DNA of 64,000 bases from Albidovulum sp. bin36 (lineage in GTDB: Bacteria > Pseudomonadota > Alphaproteobacteria > Rhodobacterales > Rhodobacteraceae), in the NCBI GenBank assembly GCA_002238565.1, contig MPMP01000008.1, positions 20,211-84,210 of the forward strand, written 5' to 3'. The notes beneath the pieces are model-generated. The model was given only the letters and a program-made list of their open reading frames with translations, was not told the DNA's origin and made no database searches. Shown piece after piece: positions 28,070 through 37,441 of this stretch (within the stretch, counting starts at the first letter, position 1; each line of letters starts with the position of its first letter). The position numbers and the translations under genes were made by a program.

Positions 28070-28477
28070 ATGCGCAAGCTGAAGAAATCGTCCGCTCAAA
28101 TGGTCGCGGACGCGAGAGCAGGGATTGAAGAAATCGAATCCGAGAAACTTATTTCTATGCTCGGCGATCCGGATCTGGTGATTGTCGACATCAGAGACAT
28201 TCGCGAGCGCCAGCGAAGCGGATACATCCCGGGCAGCATTCATGCTCCGAGAGGAATGGTAGAATTCTGGGTCGATCCGGAAAGTCCGTATTTCAAAGAG
28301 ATTTTCGGCAATGACAGGAAGTTCGTTTTTCACTGCGCAAGCGGTTGGCGGTCGGCATTGACGGTATCGACGCTTCAAGACATGGGTTTCGAAGCCGCGC
28401 ATCTAAAGAAAGGATTTTCCGACTGGGTCCGAAAAGGCGGGCCGATTGAAGGTAATCCCGACGAGACCGATTCCTAG
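28070..28477 (+). CDS. rhodanese-like sulfurtransferase
   Basis: A 135-residue single-domain rhodanese. LVIVDIRDIRERQRSGYIPGS is split across the conserved CDC25-like N-terminal strand-helix, and the active-site loop is HCASGWRS with Cys89 as the persulfide carrier. PGSIHAPRG is the typical following segment. An ATG at 28070 is preferred; an upstream in-frame extension has no homology. It is a single gene, with gene-poor DNA on both sides. Sulfur transfer to cyanide, thiols or a modification enzyme is possible. Confidence 0.9.
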   Translation: MRKLKKSSAQMVADARAGIEEIESEKLISMLGDPDLVIVDIRDIRERQRSGYIPGSIHAPRGMVEFWVDPESPYFKEIFGNDRKFVFHCASGWRSALTVSTLQDMGFEAAHLKKGFSDWVRKGGPIEGNPDETDS

Positions 28478-29497
28478 TTGCATATCTGGCTGCCATCCGA
28501 ATGATTCGGCTTGTACCAGCTAATCCCGCCGCCTCCATTTTTTGACTGCCGGCCGAAATCAAGATCGTTGGTATAGTCGGATTCACGGAAAAATATCTCG
28601 CTTTCCGATTCGTTCGCGCCTAATTGATTCTTGATGCCTCGGTTGCCGCGGCTTCTATTTCGCGTGGCCCGTCAAGCATCGCAAGAGCGCGCCTTTAATT
28701 TCTGCTTTATCCAGGCGGCGTGCTTCGGAGTGGAACGGACCGGCATTGTTTCAGCTGATCGGAGGATTATTCGCTAGGAAACGACAAGAGATACGCGAGG
28801 ATTGTTGGCGGCGGATGCTTCGCCGCAAGTCGACACAGATCCTCGGCCCGTCCGAATCATATTCGCGAGGGGCAGTGCACGGAAAGCACGCGCTCCGGCG
28901 GTCGCGTGTCAGGCGTAGGACGGCGCTGATGCGAGCAGCCCGGCGGAAGCGCATGGAAGAGCATTTGCCGGTAATTTTTCCGGGCTAGGCAGAGCAGACT
29001 CCGGCCGGCAGCTTGCTGTAGAACGAAGGAGCGCATTCCGGTTTCGAAATTCGAAAAGTCGGTTGGGCCCCGCGAAGGACAATTCGTCTTGTTCCAGTTA
29101 TCGAGTATGCGGCCTCGCCGAACGGCATGTCACCGACGAAGATTTCGGTCCTTTAAGGTCCCGGCGGCGCCAACGACCCAAATTCGGTTGATTTCGGCTC
29201 GTCCATTGCGATCCCCGAAGCTCCGGCGCAGGTAATCGAAAACGGATTTCCCCGGCATGCCTAGTCAAAATTCGAGGCGAACAGACCTGCAATTGCCAGA
29301 GGCGCATTTGCAGCGCCTGTCGAATTTTCGATCCGGTGGAAGCGGAGCGGCTCCGGCGGCGCGTTCGTTCGGAGGATTCGGCGGCGGGAGCCGAATAGAG
29401 GCAATAATCCAAAGGGATTTGGGCGGCGAAGGCCGGCTTCGGGCAAAAAAAGGCGCCTCCGCCGTGTTCCGCTTTGCGGTCGCCGACCGGGGAGAGG
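28478..29497. other. 1-kb gene-poor stretch
   Basis: No gene is supported here. Frames on both strands are short and arginine-rich, as expected for shadow reading of GC-rich DNA. The interval leads into the truncated end of the transposase pseudogene and may contain a deletion scar. Confidence 0.5.
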
Positions 29498-30699
29498 CTA
29501 GCGGCGCGAGGCGTTCAGCACCGCATCGAGGGCGACCACCCGTCCCTTCAGGTCGAGATCCTGCGGCAGCTGGCGCACGGCCGGGATCTCGTTGGTTTTC
29601 GAGCCGACCTGCAGCTGCCCGAGGTCCAGGCCGCTGCCGTGCTAGACGGCGGCCACCATCATCCGCCGTTCGCCATCGAGGCTTCGCGCACGTCCTTGCC
29701 GTCGAGGGCGACCGGCGCGCCGGCCTCGCTGAACTGCTCGATCCACTCGCGCAGAGCCGTCTCCAGCGCGTCCGGCGGCATGGAGGACAGAACGTAGTGG
29801 AAGGTCGAGGTTGCCGGGGCCGTGAAGCGCTGTCGGCTCGGACTCCAGAACCCGCCGACGGCCCTGAGCTGCTCTTCGTCCAGGCGGGCGGCGTATTCGC
29901 CGAAGGCCGCAATGCCGCGGTAGCCGCTCAGCCGGGCGGCGATCATGATCGTCATGTAGCAGGCGATGCCGTAGCGCTGGCCGCGCTTCTTGCGAAAGTC
30001 GGGGATGGTCTGCAGATAGGTGCGCAGGCTGCGCAATTCCTCGGCCGGCATCGGCTCGCCCTTCGCGCCGACCTGCCATTCGGGCGCCGCCTGCTCGGAG
30101 CGCAGCTTCTCCCGCGCTCCGGCTTCAAGTTCGCGCATGTAGATCTCCTTCGGCTGCCCGTTCCGCCGCCAGCGCGCCGAGCCGCCCGGCAGCCGGGAAA
30201 ACCCCTTCGTCAGGCCTAGCCGCCGCCAGTTCGTAGCTCGGTAGCAAATCCCTCCGAACCGCGACGGGTCGACGAACGTCTCGGCCAGAAGAACCGGAAA
30301 GCCGTGCAGCTCGCGCATGTCGCTCGACAGGCGGCGCAGGCTGAGGGCAAGTATCCGGGAAGCCAGGTTGGGAACCTGGCCGCGCTCCGTCAGCATCACG
30401 AACCGACTGTTGTCGGCAATCAGATGCAGGCGCGAGAACTGCTGCTCGGGCGACCAGCCGATCCAGGCATCCCGCGCGCCGACCTTGAAGGCGCCCGCCG
30501 TCCAGCCCAGAAGGGCCAGCCAGACCTCGCCCCAAACCGCCACGTGCCGAAGCGACTTGCCGAACAGGCTGTGGAACGGAAGATAGTGATGCTCCCTGAC
30601 CAGCGCATCCCAGCGGCGCTGTTCACCGGCACCGCTCACCGGGCGAACCGCGACCTCGCTTAGCACCGGCTCGCCGTCAAAAGCGCCCAGAATCTCCAT
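29498..30699 (-). pseudogene. DruA(DUF4338)-ISAs1 fused transposase, broken
   Basis: The N-terminal half of a 346-codon frame is a DUF4338/DruA-like domain, with WSPEQQFSRLHLIADNSRF, NLASRILALSLRRLS and CYRATNWRRLGLTKG. The C-terminal half is the ISAs1-family start, with IPDFRKKRGQRYGIACYM and APVALDGKDVREA. The frame ends early at 29659. In the next frame the DDE domain resumes after a TAG as HGSGLDLGQLQVGSKTNEIP and LKGRVVALDA, then is cut off at 29498. So there is a frameshift, a stop and a 3' deletion. Free-standing DruA proteins belong to the Druantia defence system; here the domain is part of a dead mobile element. Confidence 0.82.
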
Positions 30700-30858
30700 G
30701 TGGGATCAATAGCACGGCGACTTCTGAAAAGTCAGACCTAAATTTGGCTTCGGGATGAGTGCGGCTCGCTTTTGAGGAACCCTGCAGGTACCTGTCGCAA
30801 AGAACGGCCTTTCCGGTGTATGATTGCGCAGGGGACATCACTGCTTCAGGAGCAAGCC

Positions 30859-31665
30859 ATGCGTTCTAGCAAAAGTGCCGATGCGGAATTATCGGTTGGA
30901 CAAAGAATCGAACTGCCGAAGATCGGTTCTCGCGATCGATACGACTCTCTTATGGAGGTTGTACGGAACCGCGTAACCGTACGGAAATTCGACGAAAATT
31001 TCGTAGTCCCGGAATGCCACTACGAACTTATACTCGATGCGGCGCGGCACGCCCCTTCGGGAGCGAACGCCCAGCCTTGGCATTACATCATCGTCGACAA
31101 TGCGGAAATCAAGAAACAAATCGCAAATTACTTCGTTGCCGAGCAGAGGTTCCGAGCCAAGGCAAAAATGAAATTCCCAACACCCGACTATCGGGGGCTA
31201 TCGACGGCGCCGGGATTTATTGTCGTTTGCTCCGACATGCGATGGGTCGAAGCTTTTCCCGTCCTGAAAGTGGAAACACCCGAAAATGCCGAGCTAAACC
31301 GGATGTATAAGGAAAACGCCGAGCGCATTCTGCTTCAATCCGTCGCCGCCTCGACGATGTCGGCGCACTTGGCTGCTGCATCACTCGGCTACTGCGTATG
31401 GTGGGTTACGGCCATCGGCCAGGAAAACGCCCAAAAGGCCATGCGCCCGCTGCTCGGGATTCCGGATGAGATTTCCGTGCTCGACATTTTCTTGTTCGGG
31501 CCGCCAGCTCAGGAACCGTACAAGCGCTGGAAGAAGAGCATGGATGAAATCGCGAGCCAAGGCGAATTCAACCCGGCTCAGCGCCTCAGCCGCGACGACA
31601 TTCGCGAATGGATCAAGAAGCGCAGGCATAAGGTCATGTACAGGGACGCGTCTCGAATCGATTGA
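30859..31665 (+). CDS. nitroreductase family protein
   Basis: A 268-residue flavin enzyme of the nitroreductase fold. RVTVRKFDENFVVP with the conserved Arg, ARHAPSGANAQPWHYI with the FMN-binding Ser and Asn-Gln, and ASLGYCVWWVTA in the C-terminal half identify it. The ATG at 30859 is chosen because AGGAG lies 7 bases upstream; in-frame ATGs at 30772 and 30820 lack such a site. It is an isolated gene flanked by mobile debris. Flavin-dependent reduction, dehalogenation (iodotyrosine deiodinase-like) or ring reduction are possible. The Gly-Leu-Gly landmark of some subgroups is absent. Confidence 0.88.
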   Translation: MRSSKSADAELSVGQRIELPKIGSRDRYDSLMEVVRNRVTVRKFDENFVVPECHYELILDAARHAPSGANAQPWHYIIVDNAEIKKQIANYFVAEQRFRAKAKMKFPTPDYRGLSTAPGFIVVCSDMRWVEAFPVLKVETPENAELNRMYKENAERILLQSVAASTMSAHLAAASLGYCVWWVTAIGQENAQKAMRPLLGIPDEISVLDIFLFGPPAQEPYKRWKKSMDEIASQGEFNPAQRLSRDDIREWIKKRRHKVMYRDASRID

Positions 31666-31779
31666 CGGAGACGTGAGATTTGGGCGCCGAGGATAGGCGA
31701 AATTTTCTGGGCGAGACGGATGCCGCTGGTTGCCGGATGCAAGATCTTGACCACGCGTAGCTGCCATTCGTCCATGCCG

Positions 31780-31989
31780 TCCGCCGGGCGGATTTGCTCG
31801 GCCAACGTAGATCGGTTCATTTTCGCCCATACCAGCATAGGCTGAGAATCCGCCAACATAGCGAAAGGTGTAAATCCCACTGCCTTGAATGGACTCGTCC
31901 GGAGGCAAGGCCGCTGCTGGATAGCTTATCAATGCTCGGGCTGCATTCTGACCCAGCTCGTACACGCTGAGAGGATCATAGGTGCGCAC
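31780..31989 (-). pseudogene. Eco29kI-like GIY-YIG restriction endonuclease remnant
   Basis: From a GTG at 31989 the frame reads YDPLSVYELGQNAARAL, then LPPDESI and SGIYTFRYVG, then PIYVGRANPPG. This is the N-terminal half of the Eco29kI-family type II endonuclease, with the GIY and YIG (YVG) motifs of the nuclease fold. After GGRHG the homology ends, and the remaining C-terminal residues (including the metal-binding glutamate region) are missing. The gene starts three bases after the methyltransferase stop, so it was a restriction-modification operon. The truncation should make it inactive. Confidence 0.65.
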
Positions 31990-31992
31990 GAA

Positions 31993-32566
31993 CTATCTCT
32001 CGCAACTGCGCCCGTTGCGACAGATTATCCAAAAGCAATGTCGCTTGCGGGCATGGTGCGCCGTCTTCCACTTTGTAGAAATCATCGGCCCGGTGCGCAC
32101 CTTGACAATCATATCGCAGACCGTGAATCCCGCATCGTCAGCCATCCTCATGAAATCGCAATGCGGCCATTGTGAACGATGGCAATTCACCATGTCGGTG
32201 ATTTTAGCCAATATAAGGCCGCGCGGCTTCAGAACCCGCTTCGCCTGCTCTAAGAATGGCGGGTAGAGATAGCTGAGTGTCCAGCCCTGTTCCTTGCCGC
32301 ATTCGACGGTGGCCCCGAAGTCCTCGTCGAATTTCTTTCGACTCTTGTCACGTCCCTGCGGACCGACATGTGGCGGATCATAAACTACGACTCCGAAAGC
32401 GTTATCCGGCACACCTTCCATCTTCCGGTTATCGCCAATGATCATCGGTTTGAATTTCGGATCAATGTCCATCGACACGACATGCCGCGACGAGCATTTT
32501 CACATTCGGCCTCGGTTGAAGGTAGCGTCCAAAATTGGTTCTGGCGGGATCGAAGGTTAGAAGCAT
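31993..32566 (-). pseudogene. DNA methyltransferase, frameshifted
   Basis: Two frames together give an amino-methyltransferase of about 190 residues. The first runs from ATG 32566 (LLTFDPARTNFGRYLQPRP, ending VDGH then TGA). The second continues from about 32470 with DPKFKPMIIGDNRKMEG and the catalytic motif YDPPHVGP, and ends GPMISTKWKTAHHARKRHC. A single frameshift near 32470 separates them. DPPH is of the DPPY class that methylates adenine N6 or cytosine N4. It is the modification half of the broken pair with the Eco29kI-like nuclease. Confidence 0.7.
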
Positions 32567-32705
32567 AGCATTTGCTCCAACAATTCGCCGTCGCTTCCTT
32601 CCCACACGCTGCTGATTGGAGCGTATCGAGACGCACTGCGAGCTTTCTGGCTAGCGCTACCAATGTCGTTACTTTCGAAGTGCCGAGCCTAGATGGTGGC
32701 GTTCA
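32530..32705 (-). pseudogene. IS110-like transposase C-terminal scrap
   Basis: A short frame reads TSKVTTLVALARKLAVRLDTL, which resembles the C-terminal helix region of IS110-family (DEDD) transposases. Nothing of the catalytic N-terminus is present. It overlaps the beginning of the broken methyltransferase in another frame and probably marks the insertion or deletion that damaged this locus. The assignment is tentative because the match is short. Confidence 0.4.
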
Positions 32706-33025
32706 TGCCCTTTGTGCTCCTGACAAAAGTTCGCTGTGCGCATTGAAGTCTCTATAACCTAGGATCTTGCCAATCGCTACTGAGAAAGGTTGCCGCGATG
32801 CTAAAACCGGCTGCACCTCTAAAATTGTGCCTCCCGGTAAGCTCTTCGACCAAATTATGAAGTTGCTTCGAGCCTACCATTCGGAAAATTCCGTTATACG
32901 CCCGATTGATTATCGGCCTTCCGTAGCCAGCGACTTGGTCGCGCTGAGCTGCTCGCTGAATTCCGTTTCCGATTTCTAGGAAATTGACTATTCCCTAGAC
33001 TGACCGATTTCTAGCTCAACCAGCC
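32706..33025. other. gene-poor stretch
   Basis: No gene or clear regulatory structure is visible here. It lies between the broken restriction-modification locus and the end of the choline dehydrogenase-like gene. Confidence 0.4.
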
Positions 33026-34675
33026 TTACCTTTGCTCAGTTCGCCAATTTGGATGAATCCACGGCTCGGCGTTCGAACGAGGCGGCGGCGCCTTTCCAAG
33101 CACGTGGTCGCTCGCCTTTTCTCCAATCATAATCGCAGGTGCGTTGAGGTTCCCATTCGTTATTCTCGGCAGGATCGAAGCATCGGCAACCCTTAGGCGG
33201 TCCACGCCGATAACCCGGCATTCCGGATCGACAACCGCTTTCGGGTCATGCGAAGATCCCATTCTGCAAGTGCCGCAGGGATGATACGCGCTCTCCACGT
33301 TTTGGCGTACGAAAGCGTCGAGCTCCTGGTCCGACTCCTTGTCGCCGCCCGGTTGAATCTCCTTGCCAGCAAATGGCTTGAAGGCATCTTGAGCAAACAA
33401 TTCGCGGGTAAGCCGGACGCAGGTTCGAAAGTCGCGCCGGTCCTTCTCCTCCTTGAGGTAGTTGAACAGAATTCTCGGTGGCTCGCGAGGGTCCGCGGAC
33501 TTGAGCCAAACCCTGCCCCGGGAGTTGGCCCGCATCGGTCCTACATGCGCCTGAAAGCCATGCCCGCCCGCTGCGGACTTCCCGTCGTATCGAACCGCTA
33601 GCGGAAGAAAATGGTACTGAATGTCAGGATAGCCGACGCCTGGCCCGGAACGGATAAAGGCGCAGGACTCGAACTGATTCGATGCTCCCGGACCCGTTTT
33701 GAAAAGCAGCCATCTTGCGCCGACCAGCGTCTTGCCGAACAAGTTCCAGTATCTGTAGAGCGAGACCGGCTGAACGCATTCCTGCTGAACGTAGATTTCA
33801 AGGTGGTCCTGAAGGTTGTCTCCTACGCCCGGTCGGTCCGCGACGACTTCTATGTTCATGTCGGATAATTCCTTTCCGGAACCAATCCCGGAAAGCAGGA
33901 GGATTTTCGGCGAATTGATCGACGATGCGGAAATTATAACTTCTCGACGGGCGGAAACGCGTTCAATCCTGCCGTTTCGTTCGAATTCGACCCCTGTCGC
34001 GCGCCGTCCTTCAAAAGTCACTCGCCGAACGAATCCCCGAATGAGCCGGACGTTCGGTCGTTTGATGGCCGGCCTGAGATAGGCTTTGGCGGCGGAGAAC
34101 CTGCTGCCCCGCCAGGTGGTTCGCTCCATAACTCCGAAGCCTTCCTGCTTTTCGCCGTTGTAGTCGGACGTCAGCTCGTAGCCGGCCTGCTCTCCCGCCT
34201 CGACAAAGGCGCGAAAGAGCGGGTTCTTCATCTCGCCGCGCACGACGTGAAGCGGCCCGCCGCTTCCTCGCCACTCGGAATCGCCGCCGTGCCAGCATTC
34301 CATGCGCTTGAAATACGGCAGCACGTCCGCGTAGGACCAGCCGGTTGCGCCGTTTTCGGACCAGAAGTCGTAGTCTCGCGCGTGGCCCCTTACGTAGACC
34401 ATGCCGTTGATGGACGACGACCCTCCGACAACCTTGCCTCTTGGCACCGCGAGCCGCCTGCCGTCCAGATACGGCTCCGGCTCCGTCGAAAACCCCCAAT
34501 CATACTTCTTCATGTTCATAGGGTAGGATAGGGCGCCGGGCATTTGAATCAGCGGACCGGCATCCGAGCCGCCAAACTCGATTACGAGCACCTTATTCCG
34601 GCTGTCTTCCGAAAGCCGGTTCGCCATGGCGCACCCGGCAGAGCCGGCGCCGACTATGATAAAATCCGTATCCAT
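33026..34675 (-). CDS. betA: GMC oxidoreductase, choline dehydrogenase-like
   Basis: The 549-residue protein is a glucose-methanol-choline family flavoprotein. The FAD motif VGAGSAG is at residues 8-14. [19 protein letters not shown] is the GMC signature 1 region, and the C-terminal active site holds His in [12 protein letters not shown] and Asn in NGNLNAP. Choline dehydrogenase converts choline to betaine aldehyde and usually associates with the membrane respiratory chain. The choline-sulfatase gene lies 11 bases upstream on the same strand, which supports choline as the substrate. Other alcohol substrates are possible, so the symbol is by context. No betaine-aldehyde dehydrogenase gene is in the window. 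Confidence 0.8.
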   Translation of the reverse strand: MDTDFIIVGAGSAGCAMANRLSEDSRNKVLVIEFGGSDAGPLIQMPGALSYPMNMKKYDWGFSTEPEPYLDGRRLAVPRGKVVGGSSSINGMVYVRGHARDYDFWSENGATGWSYADVLPYFKRMECWHGGDSEWRGSGGPLHVVRGEMKNPLFRAFVEAGEQAGYELTSDYNGEKQEGFGVMERTTWRGSRFSAAKAYLRPAIKRPNVRLIRGFVRRVTFEGRRATGVEFERNGRIERVSARREVIISASSINSPKILLLSGIGSGKELSDMNIEVVADRPGVGDNLQDHLEIYVQQECVQPVSLYRYWNLFGKTLVGARWLLFKTGPGASNQFESCAFIRSGPGVGYPDIQYHFLPLAVRYDGKSAAGGHGFQAHVGPMRANSRGRVWLKSADPREPPRILFNYLKEEKDRRDFRTCVRLTRELFAQDAFKPFAGKEIQPGGDKESDQELDAFVRQNVESAYHPCGTCRMGSSHDPKAVVDPECRVIGVDRLRVADASILPRITNGNLNAPAIMIGEKASDHVLGKAPPPRSNAEPWIHPNWRTEQR

Positions 34676-34686
34676 GCCGTTGCCGC

Positions 34687-36204
34687 CTATTCGCCTTTCG
34701 GAAATCGCTGGGCGTCGTCGATTTTGTTGAGATCCTTGTTGTTGCGCTGATACCGTTCGGAAGCGATTTGAAGCGGCTGGTAGTCCCACGGGTAATGCCC
34801 GCCAATTCGGAGAGCTTTGTTGACGGCGATGCGCCTAGCCTGGGATTCGCGTACTGCGCTGTCGAACGCGTCCAGGTCCCATCGGCTGGCGGCCAGAGAC
34901 GAAAATCGTGCCAATTCCCTCGCGCAGTTCGGATCCTTTGCGAGATTTCGGGTTTCGCGCGGATCCGATTCCAGGTTGAATAGCTGGTTCGGATCAGTTT
35001 TGGAGCGGTTGAACTTCCAGCCCTCCGCGCGCACGGAGACCATGGGCGCCTTCGACGCTTCGGCGGCGTACTCCATCAATACCGGTCGCGCCTCGCTTCC
35101 CGAGCCGAGGCAGTCGGCTAAAAGGCTTTCGCCCTCCGTCCAGTGCGACACCTCCCCCATGTCGGCGCCGGCGATTTCCGCGAATGTCGGCGCAGCATCA
35201 ATGGTGCTGACGGGCTTCTCCACTAGCCGCGAGTCCGCGGATGGCAGCGACATCATAAACGGAACCCGGCAGGATCCTTCGAAAAAGCTCATTTTGAACC
35301 AAAGGCCTTTCTCGCCGATCATGTCGCCGTGGTCGGAGAGAAAAACGATGACGGTGTTTCGATCCTGGCGCGTGTCCTCGAGAATCGAAAGCAGATTGCC
35401 GATGATGTCGTCGATGTATGAGATGTTCGCGAAATACGCGCGCCTTGCGCGACGAACATCCTCTTCAGAATACTTATGGTTTTCTTCGTCGCACGCGGCC
35501 AGAATCCTTCGCGAATGATCGTCGAGTTCCGAATGCGGAATCGGCCCCTCGTCTGGATCCAGGTGTTCGCAGTCTTCGTACATATCCCAGAAACGTCGCC
35601 TCGCGACATACGGGTCGTGCGGGTGGGTGAAGCTAACGGTCAGGCACCACGGGCGCTCGTCGTGGCCGCGAGCAAGCTGGTACAGCTTCTGCGAAGCCAT
35701 TGCAGCGACTTCATCGTCGTACTCGAGCTGGTTCGTAGTTTCCGCAATGCCCGCCGTGCTTACCGATCCAAGATTGTGGTACCACCAGTCGACTCTGGAA
35801 TCGGGGTTTCTATAGTCGGGAGTCCACCCGAAATCCGCCGGGTAAATGTCCGTTGTCAGGCGTTCTTCAAAGCCGTGCAGCTGATCCGGACCGACGAAAT
35901 GCATCTTTCCCGATAGGCAGGTGTAATATCCCGCGCGACGCAAATGATGCGAGAATGTCGGCAGCTCGGATGAGAATTCCGCTGCATTGTCGTAAACTCG
36001 CGTGCGGCTGGGAAGCTGTCCCGTCATGAATGAAGCGCGAGCGGGCGCGCAAAGCGGCGACGGCGTGTACGCGTTGCTGAACCTTACCGAACGCTCGGCC
36101 AGCCGCTTGAGGTGGGGCGCGTGCAGCCATTCCGCCGGACCGTCCGGAAAAAGCGTCCCGTTCAGCTGGTCCGTCATGAAAATGAGAAAATTAGGCTTGC
36201 GCAT
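34687..36204 (-). CDS. betC: choline-sulfatase
   Basis: The 505-residue protein hydrolyses choline-O-sulfate to choline and sulfate. The sulfatase motif CAPAR begins at Cys52, which is oxidised to formylglycine. The metal residues are in FMTDQLNG near the start and LSDHGDM further on. [16 protein letters not shown] and [15 protein letters not shown] are almost diagnostic for BetC. ATG 36204 is preferred because GAGGAGA lies about 8 bases before it and the product then aligns with known BetC; ATG 36252 is the longer option. It is cytoplasmic (no signal peptide) and is co-transcribed with the choline dehydrogenase-like gene. Confidence 0.92.
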   Translation of the reverse strand: MRKPNFLIFMTDQLNGTLFPDGPAEWLHAPHLKRLAERSVRFSNAYTPSPLCAPARASFMTGQLPSRTRVYDNAAEFSSELPTFSHHLRRAGYYTCLSGKMHFVGPDQLHGFEERLTTDIYPADFGWTPDYRNPDSRVDWWYHNLGSVSTAGIAETTNQLEYDDEVAAMASQKLYQLARGHDERPWCLTVSFTHPHDPYVARRRFWDMYEDCEHLDPDEGPIPHSELDDHSRRILAACDEENHKYSEEDVRRARRAYFANISYIDDIIGNLLSILEDTRQDRNTVIVFLSDHGDMIGEKGLWFKMSFFEGSCRVPFMMSLPSADSRLVEKPVSTIDAAPTFAEIAGADMGEVSHWTEGESLLADCLGSGSEARPVLMEYAAEASKAPMVSVRAEGWKFNRSKTDPNQLFNLESDPRETRNLAKDPNCARELARFSSLAASRWDLDAFDSAVRESQARRIAVNKALRIGGHYPWDYQPLQIASERYQRNNKDLNKIDDAQRFPKGE

Positions 36205-36472
36205 CTGGACGGTCTCCTCGCCCGCTTCGCTATTCGAAATGGCTTCTGCCATACAGCGGTACTAAACCGAAAAATGTTTTTTTGGAACGAGTCAATTCTT
36301 AGGATCGTCGACGATTCCGGTCTTTGGCTACTATTGCAGCATGTTTCGCCGACTGTTCCAAATCGGCGGGGTTCCAGGACGGCGTCCTGCATCCGTATGT
36401 ATCATAGTCCCGATTTTCAGCGCGGATTCCGCCCTATCCAACAATTTGCGAATATTCCGTTGATTTCAGGCC

Positions 36473-37126
36473 GTGGCGCATCCATCCGGGACGCTCGTCG
36501 AGTGCTGGCAGCCCGTCCCCGAAGGTAGCCATGCGCCAATGCTTTTAACGAGGTTGGTCCTTTCGGGAAGTCCGGATTGGACGCCTCTCCGCGAAAACCT
36601 TGTTGAATTCGGTAGAATGTCTGGTTTGCTCTCGGACATAGAAGTCCAAAACTTTCGAGGTACGCCGGACGCCCGCCTTCAAATTCAAGTAAAGGCTCAT
36701 TCGATGTCCTACTATTATATTATGGAGGTCGGCCATGGAGCAGGCCAGAGCCTGCCGATCTTGGCGGATGTTCCGACCAGAGCGAGAAACGGAGACAAAC
36801 GAGTGTTTCCGCTTTAGCAGACAGAGGTCCATTTGCACCCCCGCGGGCAGGCCGAACCGGCTAGCTTTCTTGTTAGCGCCGCTTCCAAATGCAACACTCG
36901 ATTCATGATCGAGACACATGGCGATTACATTGTAGACCGCGTTCGCATATTGGCGAAAAAGGGAAAAATTGATGCCAATGACGTTTCAATTCTCTACTTC
37001 GAGCCAAAGGGCGAATCAGTCGCCTTGCACAATATTTCGGTAGACGAGTCCGGGATTCCAGTGAATCCCCCGGTTGGCTATCGAAGCTTTTTCGAGCGAC
37101 AGACAGACGATTTTCTCGAATACTAG
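36473..37126 (+). pseudogene. AAA ATPase (DUF3696-like), C-terminal half with internal stop
   Basis: One continuous frame carries SDIEVQNFRGTPDARLQIQV, MEVGHGAGQSLPILADV, then TAG at 36815-36817, then QTEVHLHPRGQAE and RFMIETHGDYIVDR with KGKIDANDVSILYF. This is the Walker-B/D-loop half of an OLD-like AAA ATPase whose usual sequence has a Gln where the stop now is (LLQQ-EVHLHP). The nonsense codon is a single-base change from CAG. The Walker A half is missing upstream. The parent family often accompanies nuclease or effector genes in defence loci. Confidence 0.7.
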
Positions 37127-37151
37127 AGTTGTTTTTCGGAGAGTTTCCTGC

Positions 37152-37313
37152 ATGCGCATAATCGCTGTCAAAGGGACGCTCGGCTCTTTTTTGGGCGGTC
37201 GACCCGATACAAATTCGCGGCCAATTCATGATTGGATCAACGATCGAGCTAGAAGGCTTGCCTATTCCTCCGGCGGACTATTCGAATTGGAGCTGTCTGC
37301 CGGCGGTTGTTAA
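37152..37313 (+). pseudogene. stub of a gene paired with the AAA ATPase (PIN-like?)
   Basis: A 53-codon frame starts 25 bases after the ATPase stop. It reads MRIIAVKGTLGSFLGGRPD, then RPIHDWINDRARRLAYSSGG. The layout recalls the first strands of a PIN-type nuclease partner encoded after such ATPases, but the first aspartate expected in that fold is not clear here (VKG in place of VDT). It ends at TAA far short of a whole domain. Function is unproven; it could be the remnant of a different small partner. Confidence 0.35.
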
Positions 37314-37441
37314 AAAGCGCGGGATTCCGGCAACTCGATGCGGCAAGTCGAACACCGGACTCCCCGGCTATGTCCAGTGGCGGGAAGCGGCTTGCGCATG
37401 AAATCCGGTCCGCGTCCAATGCGTCGCGATTTGGCGCGAAA

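Noticed and set aside
29257..30219. 320-codon plus-strand frame opposite the DruA-ISAs1 pseudogene
   Set aside because: It is the antisense shadow of the transposase and has no family features.
30700..30750. CTGACTTTTCAG palindrome beside the transposase as a possible element end
   Set aside because: No matching inverted copy was found at the truncated side, so it cannot be called a terminal repeat.
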